Below are positions 27,101 to 39,478 of a stretch of 64,000 nt of DNA, in pieces. The stretch's first letter is position 1. Each line of letters starts with the position of its first letter. The stretch is from assembly GCF_027887165.1 (NCBI RefSeq), contig NC_077232.1, positions 6,729,391-6,793,390 of the forward strand, given 5' to 3'. The notes under the pieces were generated by a model that had not been told where the DNA came from, ran no database searches, and was given only the letters and a program-made list of their open reading frames with translations. Source of the stretch: Monodelphis domestica. Taxonomy: Eukaryota; Chordata; Mammalia; Didelphimorphia; Didelphidae. Made by a program: the position numbers and the translations under genes.

Positions 27101-29792
27101 AACTTACGGCCATAATTGGGAAACGCTTCGTTTTTTACACATGTGTTAGTGACAGGTAAACCGTTAGATGCCTAACTACTATGTCACAGCTTCTACAGAA
27201 ATGGATTGTGCGATGATAGGTGTTTACAAACTCTGTTACCAGCCATCAAAAGGGAATGAAGGAGGGATGAAGATTGGAACTAGCAGCAAGAATAGAAAAC
27301 CTTTGTGACCCCACTTCACCAGAGCTGATCCAGAAACTTGGAAAAGCAAATTCTTCAAAATGAGCTTCTGGATAGCCGTTTTGATTGGCTGCTTTTTATC
27401 AAATTGGCATGGTTACACTCGTGCCAGATTCAGACCACCGTTTTTTAAATCACGTAGTCCAAATTTTGTGAATCAGACAAGATTTTGTCCAGTTTGAGTT
27501 TGTAGCTACAGAGCTATTCCAAACTAAATTAGCATCGTAGGACAACCCTTAATAACTTCGAGGTATGAAGATGGGGGAAGTGTCTTTTTGTTTTTGTCTT
27601 AACAATAAATAGCAAAATTCACCAGTTAGACAAAACTTCGGGATTTCTGAACATTATTAATTGTCCCTCACTGTCTATTTTGAATATCTTGTTGGTGTTG
27701 GTGACAGCTTTCTCATTCCAAGCTAGAGACATGGATTCTTATAAGTCGGAGGAGACAAGGACTAGCTAAGGCTCGGGCTGACGTGAATGCGCTCTACTAA
27801 AGTGAAGTTCCTGCGCTAACCCACTCCCCTCTCAGGGTCAGTGCATGGCGCTGTTCTGGCTGCCGTTCTGAATCGGGGCTGTTTCCAACAGGAAGGTGGA
27901 GTACGAGGCCTCCTGCCGCATAGCTGCATCCAGAACAAGGTCTGTTAAAGAGGTAGCTGATCATGCTGGTCATGGAGGGGGACAAATTCAGTTTGGTTTG
28001 CTCTGAGCAGCCCTTACGTGAGTGCTCCCAGTGCCAACTCCCTGCTCACGCATTCAGCACTGGATTCATCTGGGCTGCCTTGGTCTGAGGCAATCTGGGA
28101 CCCGATTAGCTTGGAAAGGCCCCATTTTCCACCAGGCCCCCACTGAGCAGCCTGGGTATTTCCACTAAGGGTCCCTGGGCAAGATGGTTGTCTCCTGGGA
28201 AGTATGGCTGTAGCATGTTTGTCTGGGTGCCCAGAGGCCTTCAAGCAAATGCTGCATTTTTAACCAAGTGGATAATCCCCTGCGAAGTTTTTGGGGCAAC
28301 ACTGCAGGATGAAATGCTGAACATCTCCATTATGGGGACAATGGGACAAGCACATTGTCCCCGGGAAACTGGTATTATTTCAACTTCTTTTTGTCCCGAT
28401 GCCATTTGTTGAGGGACTGCAGACAAGTGCATTATGGGCCTTGATTTACCCCGTGTGGAAGAGGGGGTCCCTGGGATGTGGAGCAGTGTGTCTTACACTC
28501 CCAGCCCTCCTGCACAGTGGAGCACATGAGCCAAGTGTGTTTTGCATAGCCAACCTCTCCAAGCCCTCTGGTGATAGTAACCTGCCAAAAGGAAAGGCTG
28601 GAGGAAACGTCTCTCTGGGTCCTAAACTACCACAAGATGGAAAGAAGCTGACGGCTCCGTTTCCTAAGCTGCAGTATCTGTTTCAGCCACGTGTGGCCAG
28701 AATTGGGGGTGGGGGAATTTGGAAAGATGGTTTCCAAATTGAAGTACTTAGGAAAAACGAATTTGGAAATATCAAGGGCAGAATTTGACTCATTCCAATC
28801 GACAGCAGTCCTAGCAGTGAGAAGTGGAAACTTCTTTAAAATTCTGTTTGGGTGAACTAGGAAAGTTGTGGGAGGGAGTCTTGCCTCTGCCTTTGGGGTA
28901 AGTAGTAAGGGTTGGTTTCTAGGGATCCAGATTCTCCTCATCTCACTTTGTAAACTCTACATACAGCCTTCCCTGCTCCCCACTGCCCTAGGTGGGGGAG
29001 ATGGTGTGTGTGTCTATGTGTGTGCGTGTGTCTGGCTCTAACCGAATTTGAGTACGGTGGGGAGAGACTGAGTTACAGCAACCCTTTTCACATCTGTTTC
29101 TTCAAGGCAAACGAATGCACGTCCAGTTGTCCACCAGCCGGCTTCGGACTGCGCCCGGGATGGGAGACCAGAGCGGCTGCTATCGGTGTGGGAAAGAGGG
29201 CCACTGGTCCAAAGAGTGTCCAGTGGATCGGACGGGCCGCATGGCAGACTTGGCCGAGCAGTACACTGAGCAGTACGGAGCCGTCCGTGCGCCCTACGCC
29301 ATGGGCTACGGGGAGTCCGTGTATTACAACAATCCGTACGGAGCGCTTGACTATTATAAGCGCTACCGGGTGAGGTCTTATGAGGCAGTGGCGGCAGCGG
29401 CGGCAGCCTCCGCGTACAACTACGCAGAGCAGACCCTGTCCCAGCTCCCACAAGTCCAGAATCCGGCCATGACCAGCCACCTCACCACCACCTCTCTCAA
29501 CCCTTATGACAGACACCTGCTGCCAGCCTCGGGAGCTGCCGCCGCCACCGCCGCTGTGGCTGCCGCCGCTGCTGCCGCCACTGCAGCGACATCCTCCTAT
29601 TATGGACGGGACCGGAGCCCCCTACGTCGAGCCGCAGCTGCAGTCCCTACCATTGGAGAGGGCTACAGTTACGGACCAGAGAGTGAGCTGTCCCAGGCCT
29701 CGGCAGTCACCGCCACGCGGAATTCTCTGTACGACGTGGCCCGGTACGAGCGGGACCAGTACGCGGACCGGGCGCGGTACTCAGCCTTTTAA
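23739..29792 (+). CDS. RBM4B: RBM4B-like RNA-binding protein (two RRMs, CCHC knuckle)
   Basis: Coding exons 23739-24150 and 29107-29792 join in phase 1 (CAAG|GC, Gln-Gly) to give 365 residues, against 364 for human RBM4 and 359 for RBM4B as I recall. RRM1 spans about 2-72 (RNP2 LFIGNL at 4-9, RNP1 NYGFVHIE at 36-43) and RRM2 about 78-148 ([14 protein letters not shown] at 112-119). A CCHC zinc knuckle follows (C162, C165, H170, C175), then Ala-rich tracts and the end RARYSAF. RBM4 proteins act in alternative splicing and translation. The segment [20 protein letters not shown] matches RBM4B rather than RBM4 (which has ALDAYYKRCRAARSYE), and the position beside SPTBN2 in the same orientation also fits RBM4B. 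Some other residues look RBM4-like, so a single ancestral-type gene is possible. The frame is intact; the start codon has the conserved MVKLFIGNL context. Confidence 0.93.
24880..25095 (+). mobile_element. MIR SINE
   Basis: 'ggattctggtctttccactgactagctctgtgac', 'tttccgtttgtaaaatta', 'caaatgatgaatgtttattca' follow the MIR consensus for most of its length. Confidence 0.7.
26981..27049 (+). other. Candidate stop-containing cassette exon in RBM4B intron
   Basis: A strong acceptor (CCTCTTGTTCTTCTTGCAG ending at 26980) and a donor A|GTAAGA at 27050 bracket 69 nt. Spliced after coding exon 1 it would read [13 protein letters not shown] then stop TAG. This is inference from splice-site quality alone; no transcript evidence is available. 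Confidence 0.3.
29107..29792 (+). CDS. RBM4B: RBM4B coding exon 2 (zinc knuckle, Ala-rich tail)
   Basis: The acceptor is TTTCTTCAAG. It reads (G)[19 protein letters not shown], the knuckle [28 protein letters not shown], a second Ala tract near 29530-29600, [12 protein letters not shown] and ends DRARYSAF with stop TAA at 29790-29792. Confidence 0.96.
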
Positions 29793-30524
29793 AGCTCGAG
29801 GTGAGAGTGGGGGGGGAGTGTGACGGAGAGGTTCGATTTAGTTGAGGTGAAAGGGACCTTTAGAGAAAAGAAAACCACCTGCTTTCTGCCGGGGACAGCC
29901 TCACACAAAGGTATCTGTTACGCTTGGATTCCTCGTCGGGCTCTGGCTCTAGGGGGAGGGTCGCTGGGGCCTTGGAACGGGTCTCCTTTCGCTCTTGTTC
30001 CTTTTAACCATCTTTTCTGAGCGTAACCACTTCTTTTCCAAGGAGAAACATTCCTGATTAGGGAAAAGGCAGGTCCTGAACCAATCTCAGTCTTAGAGCC
30101 TTTTGTGGAGGAAGGGGGGAGGGATGGACAGGGAGCATCTAGAAGTTCCTCAGTTTAATTCGCAGCTTTATAGGCAAGTCCTGTTCACAGGGTTTGGTGT
30201 GAGATTTCTCCTCCACACTCACATTGGGATGCTCCCCTTAGCAGAAATCCAGAGAACGCAGCTCCTGGACCCAGGCTATTGGGTGTCTTGGGGCCCCACT
30301 GACTTCCCACGAGCAGCTCAGCTCTTGCCCCCTCTTGGCCCACGACTCGGACCAGAGCTTGAGTTGCTTTGGTTTCTTTCCAGCTCAGCCCGAGACGTCC
30401 TAATTCCTTTTAAATGCTTTGCTTAAGAGGATAAATTGGTTTTTAGTTGAGTTTCTGAGATATTATTTGCATGGAAACTTTGTTGTTTCCTGGGATTTGA
30501 CTGAGAGCTCAGTTCTTCTAAAGG

Positions 30525-30716
30525 AGGCTTTTTTTTTTTAATTCCATACAAAATATTGATTCCAAAGCAGCAGAAGAGCAGTAAGGCTTAGTCAGTGAGG
30601 GTTAAGTGACTTGCCCAGGATCACACAGCTAGGAAATGTGTGGGACCCAAATTTGAACTCAGGATCTCCCTCCTCCAGGCCTGGCACTATCCACTGAACT
30701 ACCTAGCTGCCCCTAA
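30525..30716 (-). mobile_element. Marsupial CORE-type SINE, antisense
   Basis: A T-run, then 'atattgattccaaagcagcag', 'gttaagtgacttgcccaggatcacacagctagg' and 'ctgaactacctagctgcccc' mark an antisense copy in the RBM4B 3' UTR intron. Confidence 0.9.
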
Positions 30717-32419
30717 AGGACAGCTTGAAAATGTTGTCTCTGATATGACAGGATTAGTGAGGACCTACCAAAGGCCGTGAATGTCCTGATTAAGTAGAAA
30801 TGGCCTCTCCCAGCTATAGGCTTCCTGCTTTAGTCTTGGCTCCCATAGCAGCACTTATAATCCAGGACTCATCCCGTCAAGGGGAGGAGCCAAACTGAGG
30901 GCACAGGGTGCTTGGCTAAGGTGCCCCACTTGCCCTTTGGGCAGAGGAAGAGGAGATGCTAAGGATTTGCCCTGTGAGCAGTGGCGTGTTGTGGCCCCTG
31001 CGCTCTCCGTCCCCGTCTTGCTCGCTCGCACCAAGACCCCAGCACAGCTGCTGGTGGAGAGTGCGCTAAAGAGTGTGGCAGCGGCCGGGGCACCGGCCAG
31101 CCCTTCTCTAGCTTCTCTGGGACAGTGTGTGGTTCGCAGGCTTTTGGAGTCACTTGTGGGCAGGGGAGTGATGGCTGGAGTGATGACTTTACAGAAATTT
31201 GCTTTCCAGGTATAAACCTCCACTAAAGTAAGGCACCTGATGGTATTGAGGCTGCCAGGATGCCTTAGGCCGACAGGACCGAGCAAGGCCCAGCATGCAC
31301 GACACGGCCCTGGGTCTGTCATGGTAGAGGAGGAGTTTGGTGTGAGTTGACATTTTTCCCAGCTCTTGCTGTCTGGAGTGGCAGAAGTGTCAGCCGTAGA
31401 GGGGGCCGATTCTCTGAATTTGGGGGAAGGAGAGGGGAAACAGGAAGTAGAGGCTCTGGTCTGAGGAGGACAGAGGACTCTCCTTGACGCCTGGGCCCAG
31501 CTTGCCTTTCAGACTAGTAGCTGTTGTGAACGGCTATCTGGCACAGAGTCCCACTCCTGCCCCTACTGCCAGCAGGTCACGGCCCCTGGGCCCACCCTGG
31601 GCTCTGCCGGGGTCTCTGTAAGAACCTGGGTGTGCTGTGATGGGAGGCCGGACGGCCCCCAGAAGAGAAAGGATGTCTGCCTGGCCCCAGCCCAGTACGC
31701 CTCGGGCTATGGAGCTGAGGGGAATCGTGGGTAGAGATGGGGTCTGAGCTCACTGACGCTTGTTCTTTGTTTCCTCCCAGCAAACAGGATGGGACCCAGG
31801 GCCGTAGTACTCGCCGAGCTGTTCCCCGGACATTGTATAAGCCTCTTGTGTTATGCTCTCTTTCAGGTAGGATATTTGCGGGCTGAACCCTCGGGCTGCG
31901 GTCGTATGGGAGAACTTGCTTCGCTCGCGCGGTCCCCTTTGCCGGGATGTTCCCGTTGCTTCATGTTTCAGTAAACAAAGGAGTTTGTGACCAACTGTGG
32001 TTTTTTTTTTCCCCTTAATTTAATTCTTCTAAGTTGGCTCTTTCTCCCCTGCTAACAGTCTGTGTAACTCTTCATTCACCATTTCCTTCTTTCCTCAGCC
32101 TCGGAGCAGCCCTGGCTGTGGGGAGGACTCTGCTGGCCTTGCCCCCTCCTGAGGGAACCGAGGAGCCCTTCTCCCTCCCTGGCTTCTCCCGGGAGTTCAG
32201 CTCCTTTCTTTGGCCACCAGCAGTAGGATCTCCTGTCCCTTGCTGGGACTGCCTAGTGTCCCATTGCCCGTTTCCTTCCATTCTCCATCCCCTCTGGACT
32301 GTAACCCTGCAGCTGACGGGCTAGGATCCGGGGCGCCGCCGTGGGGGGCGCGGGGGGAGGGCTTCCTGCTGACCTGCGATCATGGTAAACTTCTCCCCTC
32401 CCCCTTTTTATTTTGAACA

Positions 32420-32425
32420 AATAAA
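32420..32425 (+). terminator. RBM4B: Distal RBM4B poly(A) signal AATAAA
   Basis: A canonical hexamer in an A/T-rich stretch followed by TGTTTCTGATG-type GT-rich sequence. It is the last good signal before SINE debris begins at about 32490. Confidence 0.65.
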
Positions 32426-34104
32426 TGTTTCTGATGATCACGCGGCCTCTGCTGGGTCACTTCTGTCAGCCGTGGAACGATGGGGGGGGAGGGGGGGGTT
32501 AAGGGACTTGCCCAGGATCACACCGGGCTAGTAAATGTCTGAGGCCAGGTTGGACCCCGGGCTCTCCTGGCTAGGAATAATAGCAGGTGACAGGATGTAT
32601 TCAAATGTGATTGGGGTTCCCCGGGGCCAGCAGACATACCCAGGGTCCTCCCAAGTGATCTTCCCTTTATCCAAAAATGATTGGCACCGCTCAGTGTTGC
32701 AGTTCTCCAGGTGGGTCTCACTGGGCCTCAGTGGCCCCTCTGCCCGGGGCTTAGCAGACGCCTTCGAAAGACTCCGAAGCCCTTGGAGACTTCCCAAGTC
32801 CGAATTCTCCTCCCCGTTGTGCGTGGCTGGGAAGCAGTTGGGGTTAGCGCAGTGCCTGGCACTCCGTGTTTTGTTCATTGAAGGAAGCAAAAGTTACGGC
32901 GGTCAAAACACTCCTTATGGAGGGGACGGGCCAGCCCTCTGGCCCCAGCGAACACCCAGCTCTTCCCACCCCTCACAGAGTTGACCCTTGGCACGGACTT
33001 TACAAGGGTCCCTCAGCGGCCCTCCCACCGGCTGCCCAAGGCTCTTGTGTGCCAGGCCCTCCCCCCACGGCCCTCAGCCCTCTTCACTGTGGGCTTGTCT
33101 GCATCGGGGCTCAAATTCCTCCAGATAGTCGCCTTGAAGGCAAGCCCTGGATCCTTTGTAGCCCTGTAGAAGGACCGCCATGTTTTCTCCCATTTTCTAT
33201 CCCCGTTATTGCTACAAGATGCCACCCACAAGGCCTGCCAAGAGGAGGAGTGAGAAGGGGCGAATTCCCATGACCTCGGCAGCCGAGGATCTAGAAAGGT
33301 CCAGGACCTCGAGGGATGGCCCTTCAGGGCTCTAGTCCCACCGCTTTTCAGAGGCCCCCAGGAGGGAGAGGCAGGATTTGAACTGACTCCCAGGTCAGCA
33401 TTATTTCCGTCCCACTTTTTCTAAACCCCTTATCTTGTCTTAGTATCAGTTCTAAGAGAGAAGAGTGGCAAGGGCTGGGTTAAGTGACTGGCCCAGGGTC
33501 ACAGCGAGGAAGTGTGTGAGGCCGAAGGAAACTAGGGACCCGCTCCCTGCCCCTATTTCCATCCTCCTATGCCACCCTCCTGAGCCTTGAAAGAGGGGAG
33601 CCAGCATTTATGAAGCTTAGTGTGTGCCAGGCACCATGCTCGGCGCCTTGCCTGCTGTACAAATAGTGGAAAAGGCAGAGGAGGAGTTTGGCCCTTCTAA
33701 GCCCAAAGCCACACATTCCAAGCTCGTGTCCAGCCAAGAGCTAGAGCCGCCTTGGTTGGACTGGAGCCCTGGGGGGGGGGGCGAAGGGGCTGGAAAGTGA
33801 GGCTGGCGTTAGGTTGAAAAGGGCATTCTTGGGTCGCTCTAGATGCCAGGGAGCCACTGCAAATGACTGAAGAGGGAAGTGACGGACGGGCTGCAACCTC
33901 CAGCTAAGGAAAATGGCCTGGCTGGACTGGCCTCCCCACCGCACCCGGATGGAACGGCCCATCAAGAGCTACCCTGACCAGCCTGTGAGGCGTGTGCTTT
34001 GGCGCCCAATGAGTGTCCGTTCCCACTTTGACCTTTAAAGTGTTTTATTAGAACATACAAACAATGTCCGTGTGTCATCACTGAACAAACCAAGACACTT
34101 TTTT

Positions 34105-34265
34105 GTTCTTTTTTTAAACCCTTCCTGTCGGCCTTAGAATGGATTCTGGGTATCGTCTCCAAGGCAGAGGGTGGCAAGGACTCAGCAATGGGGCTTGTGA
34201 TTCACCCGGGGTCACAGGCTAGGTCACATTTGAACCCAGGACCACCGCGCTACCTAGCTGCACCA
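34105..34265 (-). mobile_element. Marsupial CORE-type SINE, antisense, diverged
   Basis: 'tttttttaaacccttcctgtcggccttagaat', 'ctccaaggcagagggtggcaagg', 'tttgaacccaggacc' and 'ctacctagctgcacc' give the landmark order with heavy divergence. Confidence 0.8.
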
Positions 34266-36689
34266 CCCCCTCCTCCGCTCTGAATCGCCTTTCTCACCGG
34301 ATGGAGGTGGAGTAGACGGACCCCACTCTCCTTTTCTTCATTTCCGGTCTTGATATTTGTCTCACCAGCGGGACGTGCCGCCATTTATTTTATCCTGCCC
34401 CTAACGGTCAAACAATTGGATGGCTGCCAGGGCTCTGTGGTGCTGTTTGGTGCTGTCAGGAGCCCCCTGTACAGTCCTCCCTTTGTGTCAGCTTGCTTTC
34501 CAACACCGGCATTATGGGCCCAAACTGACCTCTAAAGGAAAGGCAGACAACCGTCCCACCCACTAGGCCAGAGCTTTGATGGGAAGATGCTGCTGGGCTC
34601 TAGGTAGGATCTCCAAGAGCCCAGACACCGATCCAGCTCAGGGCAGGTCCTCCCGCGTGCAACTATGGAAGTAACGAACGCCTTCCAGGTCCCGAGCAGT
34701 TTTCCGTGTGGGATGACCGGCGTTGCGGCCGAAGGTGTTAAGGGAGCGTCCTCTGCCTTCACGGCCCTCCGTGGGAGCCAGGAGCCGCCGGGGAGGAAAG
34801 GCTTGAAGCCGGGCCCTGGCCTCCCTAAAGAAGGGCGTGCTGGGTATCGTTAGGGTGGGTTAGACTGGCTCGTCGGTCTGGATGGCACGAACTCGAGCAG
34901 ACACGCTGCTGGGCAATGACGGCAGAGGGAGCAGCCCGAAGGGGCAAAACAGGGATCGAGGAGTGTTCTGGGGCGGAAGGAATGAGGAAGAGGCTTACCA
35001 TGAAAGGGAGGCGGTTCAGTATGGAACAAGAGTCCCAGAGGGCACAGGGGAAAGGCCTGGCGGAAGAGGCCGGGGGAACGGGCCGCTGGAGCCAGGGGAC
35101 AGGCATTCGGAGTCACTGGGATGGGGAGAGGACAAGGGGGGGAGGAATGAGACCGGTCAGTGTCAGAATACGGAGAAGCCCATTGAGAGACGGGGATCGT
35201 GGGGCAGGTGGTGATGCCCAGGAGGGCCAGCAAGTCCGGCCGGGGGGAGGGAGAGTTGACTTACCTATTGAACCTCGAGAAAGCCACGTAGTTCTCCAAA
35301 CCCGTTTCCTTACCTGTCGAATGAGGATACCTTCCGAGGAAGTCATGCGTCGTCTCTTCCCCACAAGCCACCTCCCAGAACAGACGAGAAAGGGGGGAAA
35401 AGGGTTCCAGCGAGAGGAAGCACTCGCCGCCTCAACGAGGGTTTATGGGGGTTCCGGAGCGCGACGTCCTCGTCTCTTCTACGGCAGGCCGGCTCCTTTC
35501 CGCTGCACGGCACCCGCGTGGGCGGCTCTCGTTCTTCCAGTTTCCGCCGCTGGCATCGCAGTTGGACCCAGCACGGCGCGTCCAATGCTTTCGAGGGACC
35601 CGGCGTCGGGTTCCTGCTTTCTGCGTGAGGGCCTGCCGGAGCAAGGCCTGGGAAACGGCCGCAAGAGAGGCGGCAGCCCGGAGGAAAGCCGCAGGGAGCA
35701 GCGCTTAGCGGGGGGTTAGAAGAGCCCCGAGATGGTGCTTCCTTCCACTCCGGCTTCCCCGCACCGTCCTCAGGCTGGGGAATCGGCCCGTTTCTGTCCG
35801 GCTTGTGAAATCCGTCCTCTGGCACCAAGACCTCGGAATGAAACGGGGGAATCCCAGACGGCCCGACAGATGTTCCCCATGACGGCACGGCCAACCCCAG
35901 TGGAGTCTGAACACGCCGCGCTGGGAGGGGACAAGCGGACGGCGTCAGCCCTCAGAGCCCGCCTTGCCCCCCCGGCCTGGGCCTCCGGAAGCCTCCCCGA
36001 AGCGCCTCTTCATCAGGGCTTCCACAGTGCTGGTTCTCTTTGTGATCCGGGCAGCGGGTGCCTAGCAGGGGCCAGGCCCGAAGGAGGCAGAGCCCCGGCG
36101 TGTCTCCTGGGGCGGCCCACGCCAGCCCGGCTTCCCGGGTCACAGGTGAACTGCCTCGGACGGGGGATTCTCGCCTCCCCACCGTCAAAGACGAGAGAGG
36201 GAAAGCCGGGACGGGAAGGAAGGAGTTTTGCCGTGACTGGCCTGAAGCCAGGCCTGGAGGGGCAGTCAAGGCGGCCTTCTTGCTGCCTTCTCAAAGATTC
36301 TCCAGCTCCCTCCCTGGAGCATTCCCGTCCTCCTCCGAGGCTGCCCCGCCTGTGCTTGCTTCAGTCTCCTCCCCGGCTCCGGGTCGCCCTCCATCCTCGC
36401 CTCCCAGAGGATCAGACTTAAAGAGGGAGAAAAACAACCTGAGCATCCCCCCGGGGCCCAGAGGCAGAGGGGCTCAGCCTCAGCCCAGCAATCCGCCTTC
36501 GGCTTGCTTCGAGCCCTAATTCTTCCTGCTTGCACGCTCAGTCCCTGGGCGGCGGCCTTCCGGGCATTTGGGGTATAAGGCGACCTTCCTTCCTGTTCCG
36601 GACCTCCTTGAGGTCCATGCGGGGCAGCAGAACCTCAGGGTCAGACGGCCTGGACACCATAGGCACTTGCCCAGTCATCTCCAGGCATG

Positions 36690-36895
36690 TCTGACTCTCC
36701 AGGATCCCATTTGGGCTTCTCCTGGCAGAGATACTGGAACAGTTTGCAATTTCTTTTTTCGACTCATTTTACAGATGAGGAAACTGAGGTTAGAAGGGTT
36801 AGGTGACTTGCCCAGGGTCACCTCGCTAGGAAGTGTCTGAGGCCACATTTGAACCCAGGACCTCCTGACTCTACCCACTGGGCAACCCAGCCACC
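36690..36895 (-). mobile_element. MIR/CORE-type SINE, antisense
   Basis: 'cattttacagatgaggaaactgaggttaga', 'taggtgacttgcccagggtcacc', 'gtctgaggccacatttgaacccaggacctcctgactct' and 'gggcaacccagccaccc' mark the copy. The 5' portion before the ATTTTACAG word has the 'ctggcagagatactgg' segment of the longer SINE subtype seen at 1130-1325. Confidence 0.85.
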
Positions 36896-39279
36896 CTAGG
36901 TTAAGCTGCCACTTGACTCCCATTGCCCAGCTCTCCCTGCTCTTCTGCTTTGGCACCAACACCGAGCGCGGTTCTAAGAGAGAAGGGCAGGGCTTGCTCT
37001 CTCTTCTCCGGGGAGGACTTCGTGAACCATGAAGCCTTCCTCCCTGCTGCACAGAAGAGACACTTTGTTTACTCGTCTGGGCACAGCCCGGGACCCATCC
37101 TGGACGCCTCACGGTGCCGGCCCTGACCCCTGCCTGCCTCTCTCCCGGCTCTCCTGCAAAGCCCACAGCCTCTGTCCAGCCCCCAAACAGCCTCAGATGA
37201 CCCAGAATGCAAATGACTGCCAGGGACTGACCCAAGGTCTCTGCGAAGCCACCTTCCAAGTGGCGCCTCTCCTGGGAGCAACTCTCTCCCCAGGTTGCCT
37301 CCTGAATTCGCTCGGTAGGTAGTTATTTTGGGGGCGATGGAGGGGGGTCCCACCAGCTGGCTCTTGGGAGCTAGAAGGAGCAGTTTGCCGAGAGGTGCAG
37401 GCGGGGTGCTCGATGGCTTCCTCTGGCCCTGCCAGGAAGAGGGACACTCTGGGGAGGGCCGGCCATGGCCGACGGACAGACAGGTGGACCCCTCCATCGT
37501 GGGCACTCAGACACTGTTCAATAGCACAAGTCAGGGCTTGGCTTACTGTTGTTGACTGTCTAGACCTAAGAAAGCGACAGAAAAGATTAATAACGTGAAT
37601 TAACCTTCAAAGAGGGTCCCAAGCACGTTCTTACTCCTGATGCCTGCGGGCAGCCCTTCACCAAGACAGTCGTCGGACCAAAAAGCTTTGCTCTCTGGGA
37701 GAGGAGCTTTGAAACGTCTTCTTGAACAGTTTCATGAGGGACGTGCCTCAGCCTTCAGAACTGGCGGGCCAGAGGGAAGGAAGCGCGGCCGCAGCGCTCC
37801 GGCTCCTCACTGGCAGCCCGGCAGCTCGGGGAAGTGCGGGAAGAGGCCTCGGTGGTCTGATTGCAGTAACGAGGAAAAAGGAGTTGAGGCCCTTTTGGGG
37901 AGGCCTGAGACAGAGCCCTGCTTGCCTTCCCCTGTGCTCTGGACAGGAAAACGGGTGAGTCTTGCCCAAGACTCGGTTCAGGAAGAACTTGCTAGCCGCG
38001 AGACTGTCCCCAAGCGCCATTGGCGTCCCTGAAGGGCTTGAAAAGGGACAGGACAGAGATCTGGGCAGCCAGGGGGCCTGGAGTCAGGAAAACCAGTTTC
38101 AATCCAGCCTCATGAGCCTGGGCAGGCCACTGAACCACGGATCACAATCAATCGCACTTACCTCCTCCCGAGGCTCCAACAGGAGCTCCTAGTAAGACGT
38201 TCAGGCCTGGCCCGGCCCTGAGAGACAAAGCAGCTGTCTCCTTATCACGGGTCTTCAGGCAGGGCCTCAGGGAGCCTCAGGCCACTCATTGGGGAGGCCA
38301 GTGGGGGGAGGCAGGGCTGGACGGATGACGAAGGCCTTCCACTTCTCAGACAGGGCGACTCTTGATGAAATGGCAGGGCCAACAGGGATGCACAGAAGGA
38401 GGGTCACCATTGGCCCCGGGAAGTTCACGGACAAACAGAGAGACCAGCGGCTCTCAGTGGGGGCGTCCTCTTCTGCCTCCAGAATGATGATGGTGGAGAA
38501 GGCCATGAAATGCGCACAATCCCAGTTTTCAGACTGCAGGAAAGGGGCTGTGTCCGAAGTGACATCATTGCCAAAAACGAGGCGAGAGGTGCAGGATCGA
38601 TGGGCGGCCCTTGAGGCACCTCCTGGGTTTTGCTGGTGAGGCGGAAGTGATTTTTTCCTGGGCCCAAAGGCCAGTTTCCTGCTCTGCAGAGAACGGCAGC
38701 TTATCCATGACATCAGCTGCAGAGAATGGATGATGGATCAGTAAACGGAACGTTTAAGCATCTACTGGGTTCGCTCGTTACTCAGCACAGAGCCTAGCAC
38801 ATAGTGGGCACTCATTAGTGCTCACAGACTTGTTGGCTAGAGATACAAAGGCAATGAAGGAGACAATAAAGAATGTGCCAAAAAATCTACCAAGAATCTG
38901 ACAAAAATGTTTAAGCCAAGTTAACACAGACCCAAAACTTGGTGTCCCTGAACTCAGCCAGACAGCTAGAGCAGCACCTCAAATCGTGACGAGCCGTGTG
39001 ACCCTGGACAAGTCACTGACCCTGGGAACCTCAGCTTCCTCACCGGTGAATGCAGATCACCTCCCTCCAGCGGGGTTCAGGGGCTCAAATAAGATAACAG
39101 ACAGAGGCTGCAGTAGATGCTAGTGACTTATTATTTCTTCAAAAGCCATGGGCATAGTGAATGCTGAAGAACACCACTAAAAAGTGAAACGGACAGGCGA
39201 GAAACAACCGGTTACTGAGAGGAGGGTCCTCTCAACTTATGGTCTGCACAGACTAGTTAGAAAAATGATTTTTAAAAGG

Positions 39280-39478
39280 GAAAGCTGGGTTGCTCAGTGG
39301 ATGGAGAGCCAAGCCTGGAGATGGGGAGGTCCTGGGTTCAAATCTGACCGCAGACACGTCCCCTCTGTGTGACCCTGAGCAAGTCACTTAACCCCACTAC
39401 CTAGTCCTGACCACTCTTCTGCTTTGGAATGGATACTTAGTATTGGTTGTAAGCCAGAAGAGAAGGGTTTAAAAAAAT
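39280..39478 (+). mobile_element. Marsupial CORE-type SINE, sense
   Basis: It begins 'aagctgggttgctcagtggatggagagcc' and runs through 'tcctgggttcaaatctgacc', 'gaccctgagcaagtcacttaacccc' to 'agaagagaagggttt' and an A-run near 39469. Confidence 0.92.

Larger units (their letters stand above)
24151..29106 (+). other. RBM4B: RBM4B 5-kb intron
   Basis: Mostly unique-looking, moderately AT-rich sequence with only a MIR near 24880-25095 and poly-G/T tracts. It contains several strong acceptor-like sites (25677, 26980) discussed as candidate alternative exons. The low repeat load compared with flanking DNA may indicate conserved regulatory content. Confidence 0.6.
29793..32441 (+). other. RBM4B: RBM4B 3' UTR with an intron
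   Basis: Eight nucleotides after the stop, CTCGAG|GTGAGA (donor at 29801) offers a splice. The matching acceptors are TTCCTCCCAG ending at 31780 and TCTTTCAG ending at 31866; the sequence after the latter begins GTAGGATATTTGCGGGCTGA. Possible poly(A) hexamers are AGTAAA near 31970 and AATAAA at 32420-32425. Readthrough without splicing would also give a longer UTR. Confidence 0.6.

Noticed and set aside
34916-35719. 267-codon plus-strand frame in the intergenic region
   Set aside because: Low-complexity Arg/Gly/Glu translation with equally long frames on the opposite strand, no splice pattern and no family similarity.
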